Source of the DNA: JAPUDQ01 sp964573015
GTDB taxonomy: Bacteria > Patescibacteriota > Saccharimonadia > Saccharimonadales > Saccharimonadaceae
Length of the DNA stretch: 64,000 bases
Direction of reading: 5' to 3'
NCBI GenBank assembly: GCA_964573015.1
Contig: CAZNHZ010000003.1
Location: forward strand, 23,823-87,822
The position numbers and the translations under genes were made by a program. The notes beneath the pieces are model-generated. The model was not told where the DNA came from. It saw only the letters and a list, made by a program, of their open reading frames with translations, and did not search any database. The first letter of the stretch is position 1; every line of letters starts with the position of its first letter. Of the stretch, positions 25,312 through 33,236 are shown piece after piece.

Positions 25312-25557
25312 TTAGTTACCGTTAAATGGTTTCTGATTTGATGGTGTGCCGATAGTTATAGGCACTCCCGGATTATTTGCATCGGCATTAAATATACGTG
25401 TATCGGGAGTCGGCACAGTCGATGATATCGGCTCAACCACCTCAACCATCACCTTGCTGTTACGATCAGATGGTATCAGCAGTCGCCCCGCCAAGTAGCC
25501 GAGGCCCAGACAAACCGCCGCAATCAGGATAATCAGTGCTATGTCGTTTTTTTTCAT
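25312..25557 (-). CDS. Small membrane protein in the pilus operon (possible PilP-like lipoprotein substitute)
   Basis: 81 residues: one N-terminal membrane helix (about 6-26, ALIILIAAVCLGLGYLAGRL) and a short extracellular part rich in Pro, Asn and Thr. No recognised domain. It overlaps pilO by 4 nt (ATGA) and lies 26 nt before pilB, in the place where PilP stands in other pilus operons, but it is much shorter and has no lipobox. A pilus-related role is inferred only from position. Confidence 0.65.
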   Translation of the reverse strand: MKKNDIALIILIAAVCLGLGYLAGRLLIPSDRNSKVMVEVVEPISSTVPTPDTRIFNADANNPGVPITIGTPSNQKPFNGN

Positions 25558-26225
25558 TGTTTGAGCGTCCTTTTTTCGATAGTGATGGTTTTGCTCGGCT
25601 GATAGTAAGTCATGACCATTAGGCTGGCTCGCAATTCTCTGTCGGAGTTGCCCTGTACCGATAAATTAACGATGTGCATCGGCCGGATCGAGCGCTCCAG
25701 CTGCTGTATAAACGCTTTGATAGCGTCGTAATTGCCGGCAACCTCGATAGCGTATGACTGCTCAACCGGCTCGACTTTGGTTGGCTTGCCATCGGTCGGC
25801 GGAGTCACAGTCGCTCCCCCTGGTACACTAATACCCACCAAACTGACACCGGCTTTCGGCGCAACGTTTTTTTGCAGGGCGGCCGGCAAATCGGTGACAC
25901 TCGGATTGCTCGGCAAAGCGTCTAAGATAACCGACAAGGTCGTTTGCTCGGCATAAGCTTTGGTTTTGGCCAGATCGCCGTTGGCGATCAGCTTCTTGAT
26001 CTCGGCATCGAGTGTTTCGACCGCTTTGATATTGGCGCTCAGCGTACTGTCGGCCTTGGACTTAGCGCCAATAATTTGGTTATGAAATGCAAAATCCTGA
26101 TAAACAAACTGCAGCGCCACCAGAACCAGCGACACAACGCCGGCCGCAATCGCTACCCAGACAAAGACCATCTTGCCGGCTGACTCTATCAGGCGTCGTT
26201 TGGTAAGTTGTGTCTGTTTCGCCAT
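25554..26225 (-). CDS. pilO: PilO-like pilus alignment protein
   Basis: 223 residues: a basic N-terminus, one membrane helix (about 19-40, VWVAIAAGVVSLVLVALQFVY), a helical coiled stretch (ADSTLSANIKAVETLDAEIK) and a C-terminal ferredoxin-like domain with EVAGNYDAIKAFIQQLERSIRPMHI, characteristic of PilO. It lies between pilN and the small operon gene. PilN and PilO form a heterodimer linking PilM to the pilus base. Confidence 0.85.
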   Translation of the reverse strand: MAKQTQLTKRRLIESAGKMVFVWVAIAAGVVSLVLVALQFVYQDFAFHNQIIGAKSKADSTLSANIKAVETLDAEIKKLIANGDLAKTKAYAEQTTLSVILDALPSNPSVTDLPAALQKNVAPKAGVSLVGISVPGGATVTPPTDGKPTKVEPVEQSYAIEVAGNYDAIKAFIQQLERSIRPMHIVNLSVQGNSDRELRASLMVMTYYQPSKTITIEKRTLKQ

Positions 26226-26228
26226 AGC

Positions 26229-26930
26229 CTAAGACCCCTCAAATACTCGTTTATTATCATCAGCGGATTGAGCCGATAGCTGCGGAACTTTCACCTCGAT
26301 GCCTTTGATGGCATTGCTAAATGTCAGCTCGTTGTAGTGCGTCCTGATCGAGAAAGAAACTTTGGGCATGTTGTTACTCAGCCCCAAACTCGATGACTCG
26401 ATAACGACCTGGTCAAACAATTTACCGTTAGTGTCGACTCGGCTACCGTCATCGGCGATGGTATACGTCGTCAACTGAGCATGTTTGAGCGATTCCTGAA
26501 AGACGCTGAGCGCTTCAAAAGTGTCGCAGCGGCCATTTAGCACCATGGTTTTTTGGCTATCATCGAGCGTCATATTGTTGAGCGAGACCATGTTTGGCGC
26601 TCCAGGGTTTAGGATTGGCAGCATATCCATGACACGCGAATAGATGATTTTTTCTTCGTGTAGTTTGGGCAAAGCCGCTAGCTGATTTTGCAGCGTCAGG
26701 TTTAGGGTGGTGTTTGGTTTTTGCTCCAAAATCTTGGTTTTTTTGGCGATCTCACCGTCGTAGTGACCGATAATCGCTTTTTGAGCAACATAAGTATACA
26801 CTACACCAACCGCTACCAGACCGAGGCTGCCGGCGATTACCATCATCGACACCAGCGCCACACGAGTACGATTGCGCTGCGCCCGGATGTATTCTTTTTT
26901 GATATCAGGCAGTAAGTTTAGCTCAATCAT
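26229..26930 (-). CDS. pilN: PilN-like pilus assembly protein
   Basis: 233 residues beginning MIELNLLPDIKKEYI, the conserved cytoplasmic PilN motif (INLLP) that docks in PilM. One membrane helix (about 29-52) is followed by a helical stretch and a ferredoxin-like domain (LNGRCDTFEALSVFQESLKHA). The stop of pilM overlaps the start by one base, giving the pilM-pilN-pilO order known from other bacteria. Confidence 0.9.
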   Translation of the reverse strand: MIELNLLPDIKKEYIRAQRNRTRVALVSMMVIAGSLGLVAVGVVYTYVAQKAIIGHYDGEIAKKTKILEQKPNTTLNLTLQNQLAALPKLHEEKIIYSRVMDMLPILNPGAPNMVSLNNMTLDDSQKTMVLNGRCDTFEALSVFQESLKHAQLTTYTIADDGSRVDTNGKLFDQVVIESSSLGLSNNMPKVSFSIRTHYNELTFSNAIKGIEVKVPQLSAQSADDNKRVFEGS

Positions 26931-27976
26931 CAGGATTGCCTCCGTTTCGCCAGACCAACCGCCACGGCATACGATGACGACGAACCTTGCATGGCCTGCT
27001 TTTGCTCCCGCTGGAGCGTCACGCCCGTCCAGGGATTGCCCGCCACCGTTGTCAGATTGGTTTTGTTACCGACATACTCGGCGAAACCCGGAATTGACTC
27101 GCCATAGCCTGACAAAATCGTCGTATCGACTTTGACATTGGGATACTTGTTTTCAAAAAAGCTTATCGATTTGGCTATCTCGCTGGCAAACTGGTCGATA
27201 GTGCTCTCAATTGAGTTAAATAACTGCCCCTCCAGCTTGTCGCGCAAAAATCCAAACTTGAGCAAAAACTGCATAGCCTGGGCTTCGTCGACCGATAGGC
27301 GCTGCGAGGCCGCCTTGGCGATACTCATGATACCGGTAGGCAACGAGCGGATCAAACGCGGCGTACCCTCATGAGCAATCACTACGTCAGTTGCGCTTTC
27401 GCTAACATTTATCAGCATTTGCACACCCTTGGCATCACTTGGCAGCAATGCCCGCACAATCGCCAGCGAATCGGGCTCAATCGCCACGACATTGAGGCCC
27501 AGTGCTTCAACCAGATCAAGGCGACTCTCGGTAAATTCGTTGGTCGCACTGACGATCAATACTTCATTTTTGCTGGCATCATGCAGTGACTTGCCCAAAA
27601 TCGCCCAGTCGATCTTGGTCTCATCCGGACTGGTCGGTATGTACTGTTCGGACTGGTAGCGTATGGCAGCGTTTTGCTCCTCAGCCGGCATATCGGGCAT
27701 ATCGATAACCGTCGCAAACACCTTGCCCGACGGTATGCCCAGAACAACATTTTTGGTGTCGATACCCGACTGGCCTAGCAGCGTGGTGATCGCCTCGGAG
27801 AGTTTTTTGCGGTCCTCCGGCGCATCCGAACTCGATAGCTTGACTGAAATCGGTACGCTGCCATAACGCTCCAGGCTGTAGCTGTCCCCAGAGCCGGGCC
27901 GCAATTTAACAGCTCGGATGGCTGTCGTACCGATATCTAGCGCGAAAAAATCGCCCACCGTGCGCAAAATATTCAT
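26930..27976 (-). CDS. pilM: Pilus assembly ATPase-fold protein PilM
   Basis: 348 residues of the actin/FtsA-like PilM family: FFALDIGTTAIRAVKLRPG at the N-terminus (phosphate-1 loop), VVLGIPSGKVFATVIDMP, YIPTSPDETKIDW, SESATDVVIAHEG (phosphate-2 loop) and ILSGYGESIPGFAEYV (adenosine loop). PilM is cytoplasmic and binds the N-terminus of PilN. It opens the core pilus run on this strand, about 280 nt downstream of the large secreted protein and past a scaffold gap with hairpins. Confidence 0.93.
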   Translation of the reverse strand: MNILRTVGDFFALDIGTTAIRAVKLRPGSGDSYSLERYGSVPISVKLSSSDAPEDRKKLSEAITTLLGQSGIDTKNVVLGIPSGKVFATVIDMPDMPAEEQNAAIRYQSEQYIPTSPDETKIDWAILGKSLHDASKNEVLIVSATNEFTESRLDLVEALGLNVVAIEPDSLAIVRALLPSDAKGVQMLINVSESATDVVIAHEGTPRLIRSLPTGIMSIAKAASQRLSVDEAQAMQFLLKFGFLRDKLEGQLFNSIESTIDQFASEIAKSISFFENKYPNVKVDTTILSGYGESIPGFAEYVGNKTNLTTVAGNPWTGVTLQREQKQAMQGSSSSYAVAVGLAKRRQS

Positions 27977-28076
27977 ATACTCTTAGTCTAGCATAAGCAA
28001 TTTATCGATACCAGTGTTTCTAAAAAAAATATATCCCCTGGTCTGACGAGCGAGCAACAGCGAAGCCTTTAGGGGG

Positions 28077-28176
28077 NNNNNNNNNNNNNNNNNNNNNNNN
28101 NNNNNNNNNNNNNNNNNNNNNNNNNNNNNNNNNNNNNNNNNNNNNNNNNNNNNNNNNNNNNNNNNNNNNNNNNNNN
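28077..28176. other. Scaffold gap, 100 N
   Basis: The 20 bases before the gap (28057-28076) recur directly after it (28177-28196), so the true gap may be nil. The short flanks include a CCCCT...AGGGG inverted repeat (28034-28075). Confidence 0.9.
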
Positions 28177-28197
28177 ACAGCGAAGCCTTTAGGGGGT

Positions 28198-28254
28198 GGG
28201 AAACTCTACGTTGAATTCATTTCAATGTAGAGTTGGGAGGGGCGTGCCCCTCCC
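28198..28254 (-). terminator. Double hairpin after the large secreted protein gene
   Basis: Reading the minus strand after the stop at 28259: GGGAGGGGC/GCCCCTCCC (perfect), then AACTCTAC/GTAGAGTT with a long loop. There is no long T tract, so it may only reduce transcription into pilM. Confidence 0.6.
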
Positions 28255-28258
28255 TCGG

Positions 28259-30607
28259 TTAATACCTCGGCGGCAGCTCAGTCTCAATATCGGTCACTAG
28301 CGCATTGCTCTGCTTGGCAACAAACGGTGCTACCATGGCGGCAGGCTCGTAGGTCACGACTTCGGCCGCCCCGTCATAGTCCGTCACCCCACTGGTTGCG
28401 GTGCGATACAAACCTATATTGGCAGCAGCGATCGGCGCACTAATCACCAGTTTCTGATTGCACACCGCTGAGCTCAGACTAGTCTTGACGGTATGGCAGG
28501 TTCTCAGATTACCGCCAGCCAGTAGCGTCGCGCCGACTCTCGTCACGCCATCGCTAATCGTCATATCGCTGCCCGCCAGCAGCTGGACAAACGGCAGGTT
28601 CTGAGCCGGGCCGGATGTAGTCGACAGGTCGAGATTGTTGCCGATAGTCAGCTTTCCTGTCGCTTTGATGCGCAGCTGCTTGTCGATTGCACCCGAGGCG
28701 GTCACGGTCAGATCGCCGCTATAGACATAATTGCCGGAGCTGAGCGTAGATATATCGACCGTAGCCGACCCTAGCGGTGCTCCGGCCAGATCGAGCGAGG
28801 TCGCGCCGCGCAGCATGCCAAACCAGCCGCTGGCCGGCGTGTTGGCAAATGTCAGCAAATTGGCCGAGCCGGCCGTACCGGCTGCCAGCGACGAAAACTT
28901 GCTGATAGCACCGTTGCCGATCACGCCATAGTCGCCGTGCGAGCGCCGTGTACCGGCTTCGCCGCCGCCTATCGCGCCGCGGGCAAATACATCACCCTTG
29001 CGGAAATACGCCAGCGGTACTTGTATCGAGCCGATGGTCACACAGTAGTTGCTGCCGACTGCGGCCGGTCTGGCCGTACCAGTGACGCTGGCTCCGCCCG
29101 GATCGACTGTTATATTGGTGCATAGCTGCTGACCGTCCGCACCGCTCACGATGAAAGTTCTCGACACCTTAAATGTTTCCAGTTCTGTCTTGGTATACGT
29201 CTTCGCATTCCATGCTGATTGCGTTATTGCGCAAGTATCAGGACTGGCCGTCACTGTCAGTCCGCCATCTTTAGGACAGTCAATCTTGTAATAAGTAGGT
29301 TTTGTCGTAAGTGTCGTCGATGCCGGATCCATCGGAAATTTATGTTCGCAGCGAATCTTGGTGCCACTCGCAACTGTAGTCACTTGGGCATTGGTAGTCG
29401 CATCGTAGCAGACCGACTGCGGCTGTAGCTGATATCCCGCCAAGTCGTATAGCTGTACGGTGTAAATCAGTCCGACACCGCTGCTTGCCAGCTGTGCGTT
29501 CATCACTACTTTGTCGTCGGCCTCGATACCGAGCACGTTTTCGCCGACTTTTAGCCGGCTGCTGTCGATCCGAAAGTAACGTGTAGGCGTTACGCGATAA
29601 TCATTACTGGCACCAAGAAGCTGTTGCCCATTGACATAGACTACAAAAAAATCATCGGCCAGTATGTCCAGTCCAATCCCGCCATTACGGTCTTCAGCGG
29701 CTTTTATGATAGCCAGATCGGTCTCCGTAAGCGTAAATGTCTTACGAAACAGCGTAGTGCCTAGGTGTGTCACATTGAAAATGTATTCATTATACGACGA
29801 CCCCGACACCCTATACCAATTGTTATTATCCAAAAAAGCCTTAGTGTAAGCATTTTGCAGGTATATCTGTTGCCACCAGTCCGTATCATCTTTGCAATTC
29901 ATGCTCCAGATAGTATGTGCCGAGCTATGCATCGGTCGCGAGTAAAGCGGCGAATCGATATTATTTACATCGGTATAGGCGGTCAGCACTGTCCGGTTTA
30001 CGTTATTTTCGCAACTGGCTCGACGAGTAAAGCGTGTATTGTAATCAACATGAACGGCATTTTTATACTCCGGGGTCGGCACGAATGAGTCTGTTGCCCA
30101 GCCGCCGTAGGCTGTCGGATTGACCGAAAATCCTCTGACATTTAATGCCCATATCGGGGCTACATTGGTCCCGGCATCTAGTGCCAATGTGTCCCCCGGA
30201 TAATAACCGTCGCAATCCCCGGACAACGATCTGTAATTACCCTGATCGCGGGTACCATCGTACATCGGCACCAGTGGCAGCGTTTTTTTGGACGAAGTCG
30301 ACGGCCAACGACTCGAATCAGTACCGCAGCCATCTTTGCGTTGCGGCCAGTTGATGACCGGTGCCGTCGTGGTCGTGTCTGGTGCCGCCTGCATAGTTCC
30401 TATATTGAGATACAGCGCCAGGTTGCTGCTGTCACTGACAGCGTATGGATCGCCCACCATTGCTACATCTCCGTCTTTGACGGCTTTGTCGAGCGATTTG
30501 GTCGGGGCAGCCGCTACATAACTTGACTGCCAGCATAAAGTTGCCGTCATCACCAGACCAGCTATTACAGATACTATGAGAGTTGATTTTTTATTTATGG
30601 TCGCCAT
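28259..30607 (-). CDS. Large secreted protein at the head of the pilus cluster
   Basis: 782 residues with a signal peptide (about 1-34, TLIVSVIAGLVMTATLCW..SSYVAAA). I recognise no complete domain. The middle (about 300-400) is beta-rich with FFVVYVNGQQLLGASNDYRV and GENVLGIEADDKV, like carbohydrate-binding or lectin-like sheets. The C-terminal third has repeated beta strands (SGDLTVTASGAIDKQLRIKA, GKLTIGNNLDLS, GATLLAGGNLRTCHTV) like bactofilin or polymer-forming proteins. About 15 Cys are present. Its start overlaps the stop of the upstream anchored protein. In other pilus clusters this place is held by a PilY1-like tip adhesin, so an adhesin role is likely but not proven. Confidence 0.75.
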   Translation of the reverse strand: MATINKKSTLIVSVIAGLVMTATLCWQSSYVAAAPTKSLDKAVKDGDVAMVGDPYAVSDSSNLALYLNIGTMQAAPDTTTTAPVINWPQRKDGCGTDSSRWPSTSSKKTLPLVPMYDGTRDQGNYRSLSGDCDGYYPGDTLALDAGTNVAPIWALNVRGFSVNPTAYGGWATDSFVPTPEYKNAVHVDYNTRFTRRASCENNVNRTVLTAYTDVNNIDSPLYSRPMHSSAHTIWSMNCKDDTDWWQQIYLQNAYTKAFLDNNNWYRVSGSSYNEYIFNVTHLGTTLFRKTFTLTETDLAIIKAAEDRNGGIGLDILADDFFVVYVNGQQLLGASNDYRVTPTRYFRIDSSRLKVGENVLGIEADDKVVMNAQLASSGVGLIYTVQLYDLAGYQLQPQSVCYDATTNAQVTTVASGTKIRCEHKFPMDPASTTLTTKPTYYKIDCPKDGGLTVTASPDTCAITQSAWNAKTYTKTELETFKVSRTFIVSGADGQQLCTNITVDPGGASVTGTARPAAVGSNYCVTIGSIQVPLAYFRKGDVFARGAIGGGEAGTRRSHGDYGVIGNGAISKFSSLAAGTAGSANLLTFANTPASGWFGMLRGATSLDLAGAPLGSATVDISTLSSGNYVYSGDLTVTASGAIDKQLRIKATGKLTIGNNLDLSTTSGPAQNLPFVQLLAGSDMTISDGVTRVGATLLAGGNLRTCHTVKTSLSSAVCNQKLVISAPIAAANIGLYRTATSGVTDYDGAAEVVTYEPAAMVAPFVAKQSNALVTDIETELPPRY

Positions 30608-31023
30608 ACCGTCTCCGCATAGTTGCCGTCCAGGTAGGTAATGACCAGCTGCGTACCGGCAGCAATGTCATCAGGCTTGATCGATTGGTAGCTAAGACCG
30701 GTAGCAAACCGCGTCTTGTCGTCGTAGCGAAAGCTTTTTTCATCGTTTTGACCAGTAATGACCAGCTGCGAAGCCGACTTATCGATAGCTTTGAGCGCCC
30801 CGCCGTAATTGCTGCGCGCCTCTACATATCTACGGGATTTTTCGGCGTTGGCCGTTATTTCGGCATCTTTGTCGGCCTGAGTCGGCGCTTTGGGCGGCAC
30901 CGGTCGAAGCCACACTCCGTAGACAACTACGCTCAGCAGCAGCGCCATTGCGGCAGCAATGGCCAGCCAACCCCGGCGGTTTACCCGTCCCGCCACACCC
31001 TTTACTCGCGACAATACGCTCAT
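30595..31023 (-). CDS. Anchored protein opening the pilus cluster
   Basis: 142 residues from ATG 31021-31023. A TATACT box (31031-31036, minus strand) ends 7 nt before this ATG, which favours it over an upstream in-frame start at 31086. A basic N-terminus, one membrane helix (about 21-39, AIAAAMALLLSVVVYGVWL) and an outer domain with LVITGQNDEKSFRYDD and TQLVITYLDGNY, a small beta barrel by eye. The function is unknown. The 13-nt overlap with the large secreted protein suggests coupled translation, so it probably starts the pilus operon. Confidence 0.72.
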   Translation of the reverse strand: MSVLSRVKGVAGRVNRRGWLAIAAAMALLLSVVVYGVWLRPVPPKAPTQADKDAEITANAEKSRRYVEARSNYGGALKAIDKSASQLVITGQNDEKSFRYDDKTRFATGLSYQSIKPDDIAAGTQLVITYLDGNYAETVWRP

Positions 31024-31030
31024 GGTTATT

Positions 31031-31036
31031 AGTATA
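31031..31036 (-). promoter_or_regulatory. -10 box of the pilus cluster
   Basis: TATACT on the minus strand, 7 nt before the ATG at 31023: a leaderless start. No clear -35; ATTCGC or TTCGCA is at about the right distance. Confidence 0.5.
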
Positions 31037-31079
31037 CACCAATCGTCGATTTTGCGAATACACCAAATATCACTATATT

Positions 31080-31108
31080 TTGTCATGACCGTCCAAGTAG
31101 GCTACAGT
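31080..31108 (+). promoter_or_regulatory. ychF promoter
   Basis: TTGTCA (31080-31085), 17-nt spacer ending in GGC, TACAGT (31103-31108), then 7 nt to the ATG: a leaderless transcript. Divergent from the pilus cluster promoter. Confidence 0.6.
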
Positions 31109-31115
31109 AGTAGCT

Positions 31116-32198
31116 ATGAGTTTGTCTATCGGTATCGTCGGTCTGCCAAACGTCGGTAAATCGACGCTATTTAATGCGCTGACTAATGCGGGGGCGCTGG
31201 CAGCGAACTACCCGTTTGCCACCATCGAGCCCAACACCGGTATCGTCCCAGTTCCTGATGAGCGGCTGGCGGTACTGCAGCAGATGTACTCGGCCGAAAA
31301 AGCCATCCCAGCGACCGTCGCCTTTGTCGATATCGCCGGGCTGGTCGCCGGCGCCAGCCAGGGCGAGGGTCTCGGTAATCAATTTCTGCACAATATCCGT
31401 GAGTGCGACGCCATCGTGCATGTCGTGCGGGCGTTTCACAACGATGATATCCTCCGTCATGGCGATGCCGCTATAGATCCAAAATCCGATATTGAGGTCA
31501 TCAACACGGAATTAATCCTTGCTGACATTCAGACCATCGACCGCCATATCCCGAAACTTACAAAAGAAGCCAAAAGCGACCCCGCCAAGCGTATCGAGCT
31601 CGACGAGCTGACGAAACTGCGCGCGGCGCTCGACACTGGCAAGACGATATCCTCTCTCGGTCTCCCAGCCTCCCAGTCTCCCAGCCTCTCCCTCCTCTCC
31701 GCCAAACCCGTCATCTACGTCTTCAATGTCGACGAGGATGGCCTGACAGATGAAAAACTGCGATCCCAGCTGCAATCATTGGCTGCCCCAGCTGACAGCG
31801 TCCTCATCTGCGCCAAGCTTGAGGAGGAGTTGCGCGGCATCGATGTAGCGGATGCGGCCGAGCTGCTACGCAGCTATGGCGCCAGCGAATCCGGGCTCGC
31901 CCAGCTGGCTCGAGCCGCCTACCATACCCTCGGTTTGCAGAGCTACCTGACCGCCGGCCCCAAGGAAGTTCGCGCCTGGACGATACACCAAGGCGCTACT
32001 GCTCCCGAAGCGGCAGGAGTCATCCACACTGACTTTGAAAAAGGTTTTATCGCCGCACAAGTGATCGATTATAACGATCTGATCGCAGCCGGCTCCGAAC
32101 AGGCGGCGAAAGCCGCCGGTAAAGTCCGCACCGAGGGGCGAGACTACATCATGCAGCCGGATGATGTCGTCGAGTTTCGGTTTAATGTCAGTAAATAA
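31116..32198 (+). CDS. ychF: Ribosome-associated GTPase/ATPase YchF (OLA1 family)
   Basis: 360 residues: G1 GIVGLPNVGKSTLFNALT at about 6-22, NYPFATIEPNTG switch I, G3 DIAGLV, FLHNIRECDAIVHVVRAF, a G4 that reads NVDED in place of NKxD as is usual for this ATP-preferring family, and a C-terminal TGS domain (LQSYLTAGPKEVRAWTIHQG to DDVVEFRFN). A Ser/Pro/Leu-rich insert (LPASQSPSLSLLS) near 190 is coded by a CT-rich tract at 31651-31700 and looks like a lineage-specific addition. There is no Shine-Dalgarno; the promoter makes the mRNA leaderless. Confidence 0.96.
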   Translation: MSLSIGIVGLPNVGKSTLFNALTNAGALAANYPFATIEPNTGIVPVPDERLAVLQQMYSAEKAIPATVAFVDIAGLVAGASQGEGLGNQFLHNIRECDAIVHVVRAFHNDDILRHGDAAIDPKSDIEVINTELILADIQTIDRHIPKLTKEAKSDPAKRIELDELTKLRAALDTGKTISSLGLPASQSPSLSLLSAKPVIYVFNVDEDGLTDEKLRSQLQSLAAPADSVLICAKLEEELRGIDVADAAELLRSYGASESGLAQLARAAYHTLGLQSYLTAGPKEVRAWTIHQGATAPEAAGVIHTDFEKGFIAAQVIDYNDLIAAGSEQAAKAAGKVRTEGRDYIMQPDDVVEFRFNVSK

Positions 32199-32213
32199 AT
32201 CATAAAAATGAGA

Positions 32214-32270
32214 AGCCCCCGCTCCATTCTCTGACACCGCTGGCTGCGATGGAGTATGGATGCGGGGGCT
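32214..32270 (-). terminator. Nested terminator hairpin shared by sortase and ychF
   Basis: Outer stem AGCCCCCGC/GCGGGGGCT enclosing CTCCAT/ATGGAG. On the minus strand it is followed by TCTCATTTTT, so it mainly ends the sortase transcript; it can also fold after ychF. Confidence 0.8.
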
Positions 32271-32277
32271 AAGAGAC

Positions 32278-33039
32278 TCACGATGGCAGGCTATCGACTC
32301 GGTCAAAGACAAAATCGAGCACGAAATTGTCAGTCGAGCGAGTGCCGACGGCAATCTGCCGACAACCAATCAGCAAGAGGTGGTTTGGCTTGGCCGTATC
32401 ACCCCAGGCTTCTGAGCTGTTTGCCAGCTGGTTTTTTGGTATTACCAACTGCTTGACCAGCCGATAGACCAGCCACTGCTCGCCAGAGGCCTTGGTCTGC
32501 AGCCAAACCTCATCACCCAGCTCAACGGCAAACTTGCCAGCTTGCCAGTCATAGAGCGGGTTAAAGCCTATGTCGGGTCGACTGGTGCCGGTGTGAGCGG
32601 AAATCGACGTTAGGTCGACCGCGTCGGTTCCGGGCGCAAACTCAGTAGCGTCCAGTTCCGGTAGCGGATCAGGGTTCCAGTAGGCCTCCATATATGTCGG
32701 CGGCGTGACTGGGTTACGAGACTCGGGCGGCAACTCAAGCACCACCATGTCCAGTCCAGTATCTGGCTGATACAGTCTGGTTGGCGGTGATGGTTTAATA
32801 ACCGGCTTGGTGACGGTCGGTATCGTGGCGACCTCCGTTGGTGACGGCGTAACCGGGGTTGGCTCGGGTGACGTAGTCGCCGTGGGTGGCGTCGAGTTCG
32901 GCGCAGTCGTGATCGGTGGTGGAGCTGGCGCTGCCCGCTCACTTACCTTAACGTCTGCCGGTCTCATCATCCAGTCAGCGACGCTATACGCTACGACGGC
33001 AATGATGAGCATAACGACGAGGTTTCGTGCTGTGCGCAC
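32278..33039 (-). CDS. Sortase
   Basis: 253 residues: membrane anchor at about 7-24 (VVMLIIAVVAYSVADWM), a long Pro/Thr-rich linker (to about 105), then a sortase barrel. The catalytic triad is visible: His in TSISAHTGTS, Cys in HLLLIGCRQ (the usual TLxTC motif, with Gly before Cys) and Arg in the VGTRSTDNFVLDFVF region. Sortases join surface proteins to the cell wall or to each other. GTG start with AGGAGGTGAGG upstream. It has its own promoter just after the terminator of the surface-protein gene, which is probably its substrate. It visibly uses more G/C than most neighbours. Confidence 0.88.
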   Translation of the reverse strand: MRTARNLVVMLIIAVVAYSVADWMMRPADVKVSERAAPAPPPITTAPNSTPPTATTSPEPTPVTPSPTEVATIPTVTKPVIKPSPPTRLYQPDTGLDMVVLELPPESRNPVTPPTYMEAYWNPDPLPELDATEFAPGTDAVDLTSISAHTGTSRPDIGFNPLYDWQAGKFAVELGDEVWLQTKASGEQWLVYRLVKQLVIPKNQLANSSEAWGDTAKPNHLLLIGCRQIAVGTRSTDNFVLDFVFDRVDSLPS

Positions 33040-33081
33040 CTAGCCTCACCTCCTCTTTCGTAAGTCAGATTGTATGGTACA

Positions 33082-33098
33082 GACAGCTCGACGCTGTC
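33082..33098 (-). promoter_or_regulatory. 5' hairpin of the sortase transcript
   Basis: GACAGC-TCGAC-GCTGTC, a perfect 6-bp stem beginning a few bases after the expected transcription start; a likely RNA 5'-end protector. Confidence 0.6.
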
Positions 33099-33106
33099 AT
33101 ATCTAT

Positions 33107-33135
33107 ATTTTAGCATATTTTTTCATATTTGTAAA
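33107..33135 (-). promoter_or_regulatory. Sortase promoter
   Basis: Minus strand: TTTACA (33130-33135), 17-nt spacer ending in TGC, TAAAAT (33107-33112). Independent of the upstream surface-protein gene. Confidence 0.7.
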
Positions 33136-33142
33136 TTGAAGA

Positions 33143-33171
33143 CCCCCCGCTACAGATTGCATAGCGGGGGG
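33143..33171 (-). terminator. Terminator of the surface-protein gene
   Basis: CCCCCCGCTA/TAGCGGGGGG, a perfect 10-bp stem with a 9-nt loop, then TCTTCAATTT on the minus strand. Between it and the stop codon lies a second nested structure (outer GAGATAGA/TCTATCTC, inner GTACC/GGTAC). Confidence 0.85.
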
Positions 33172-33236
33172 CGATAGAGATAGACGTACCCTCTCGACTC
33201 TCACGAGGAGATGGTACTTCTAGGGTCCGATCTATC

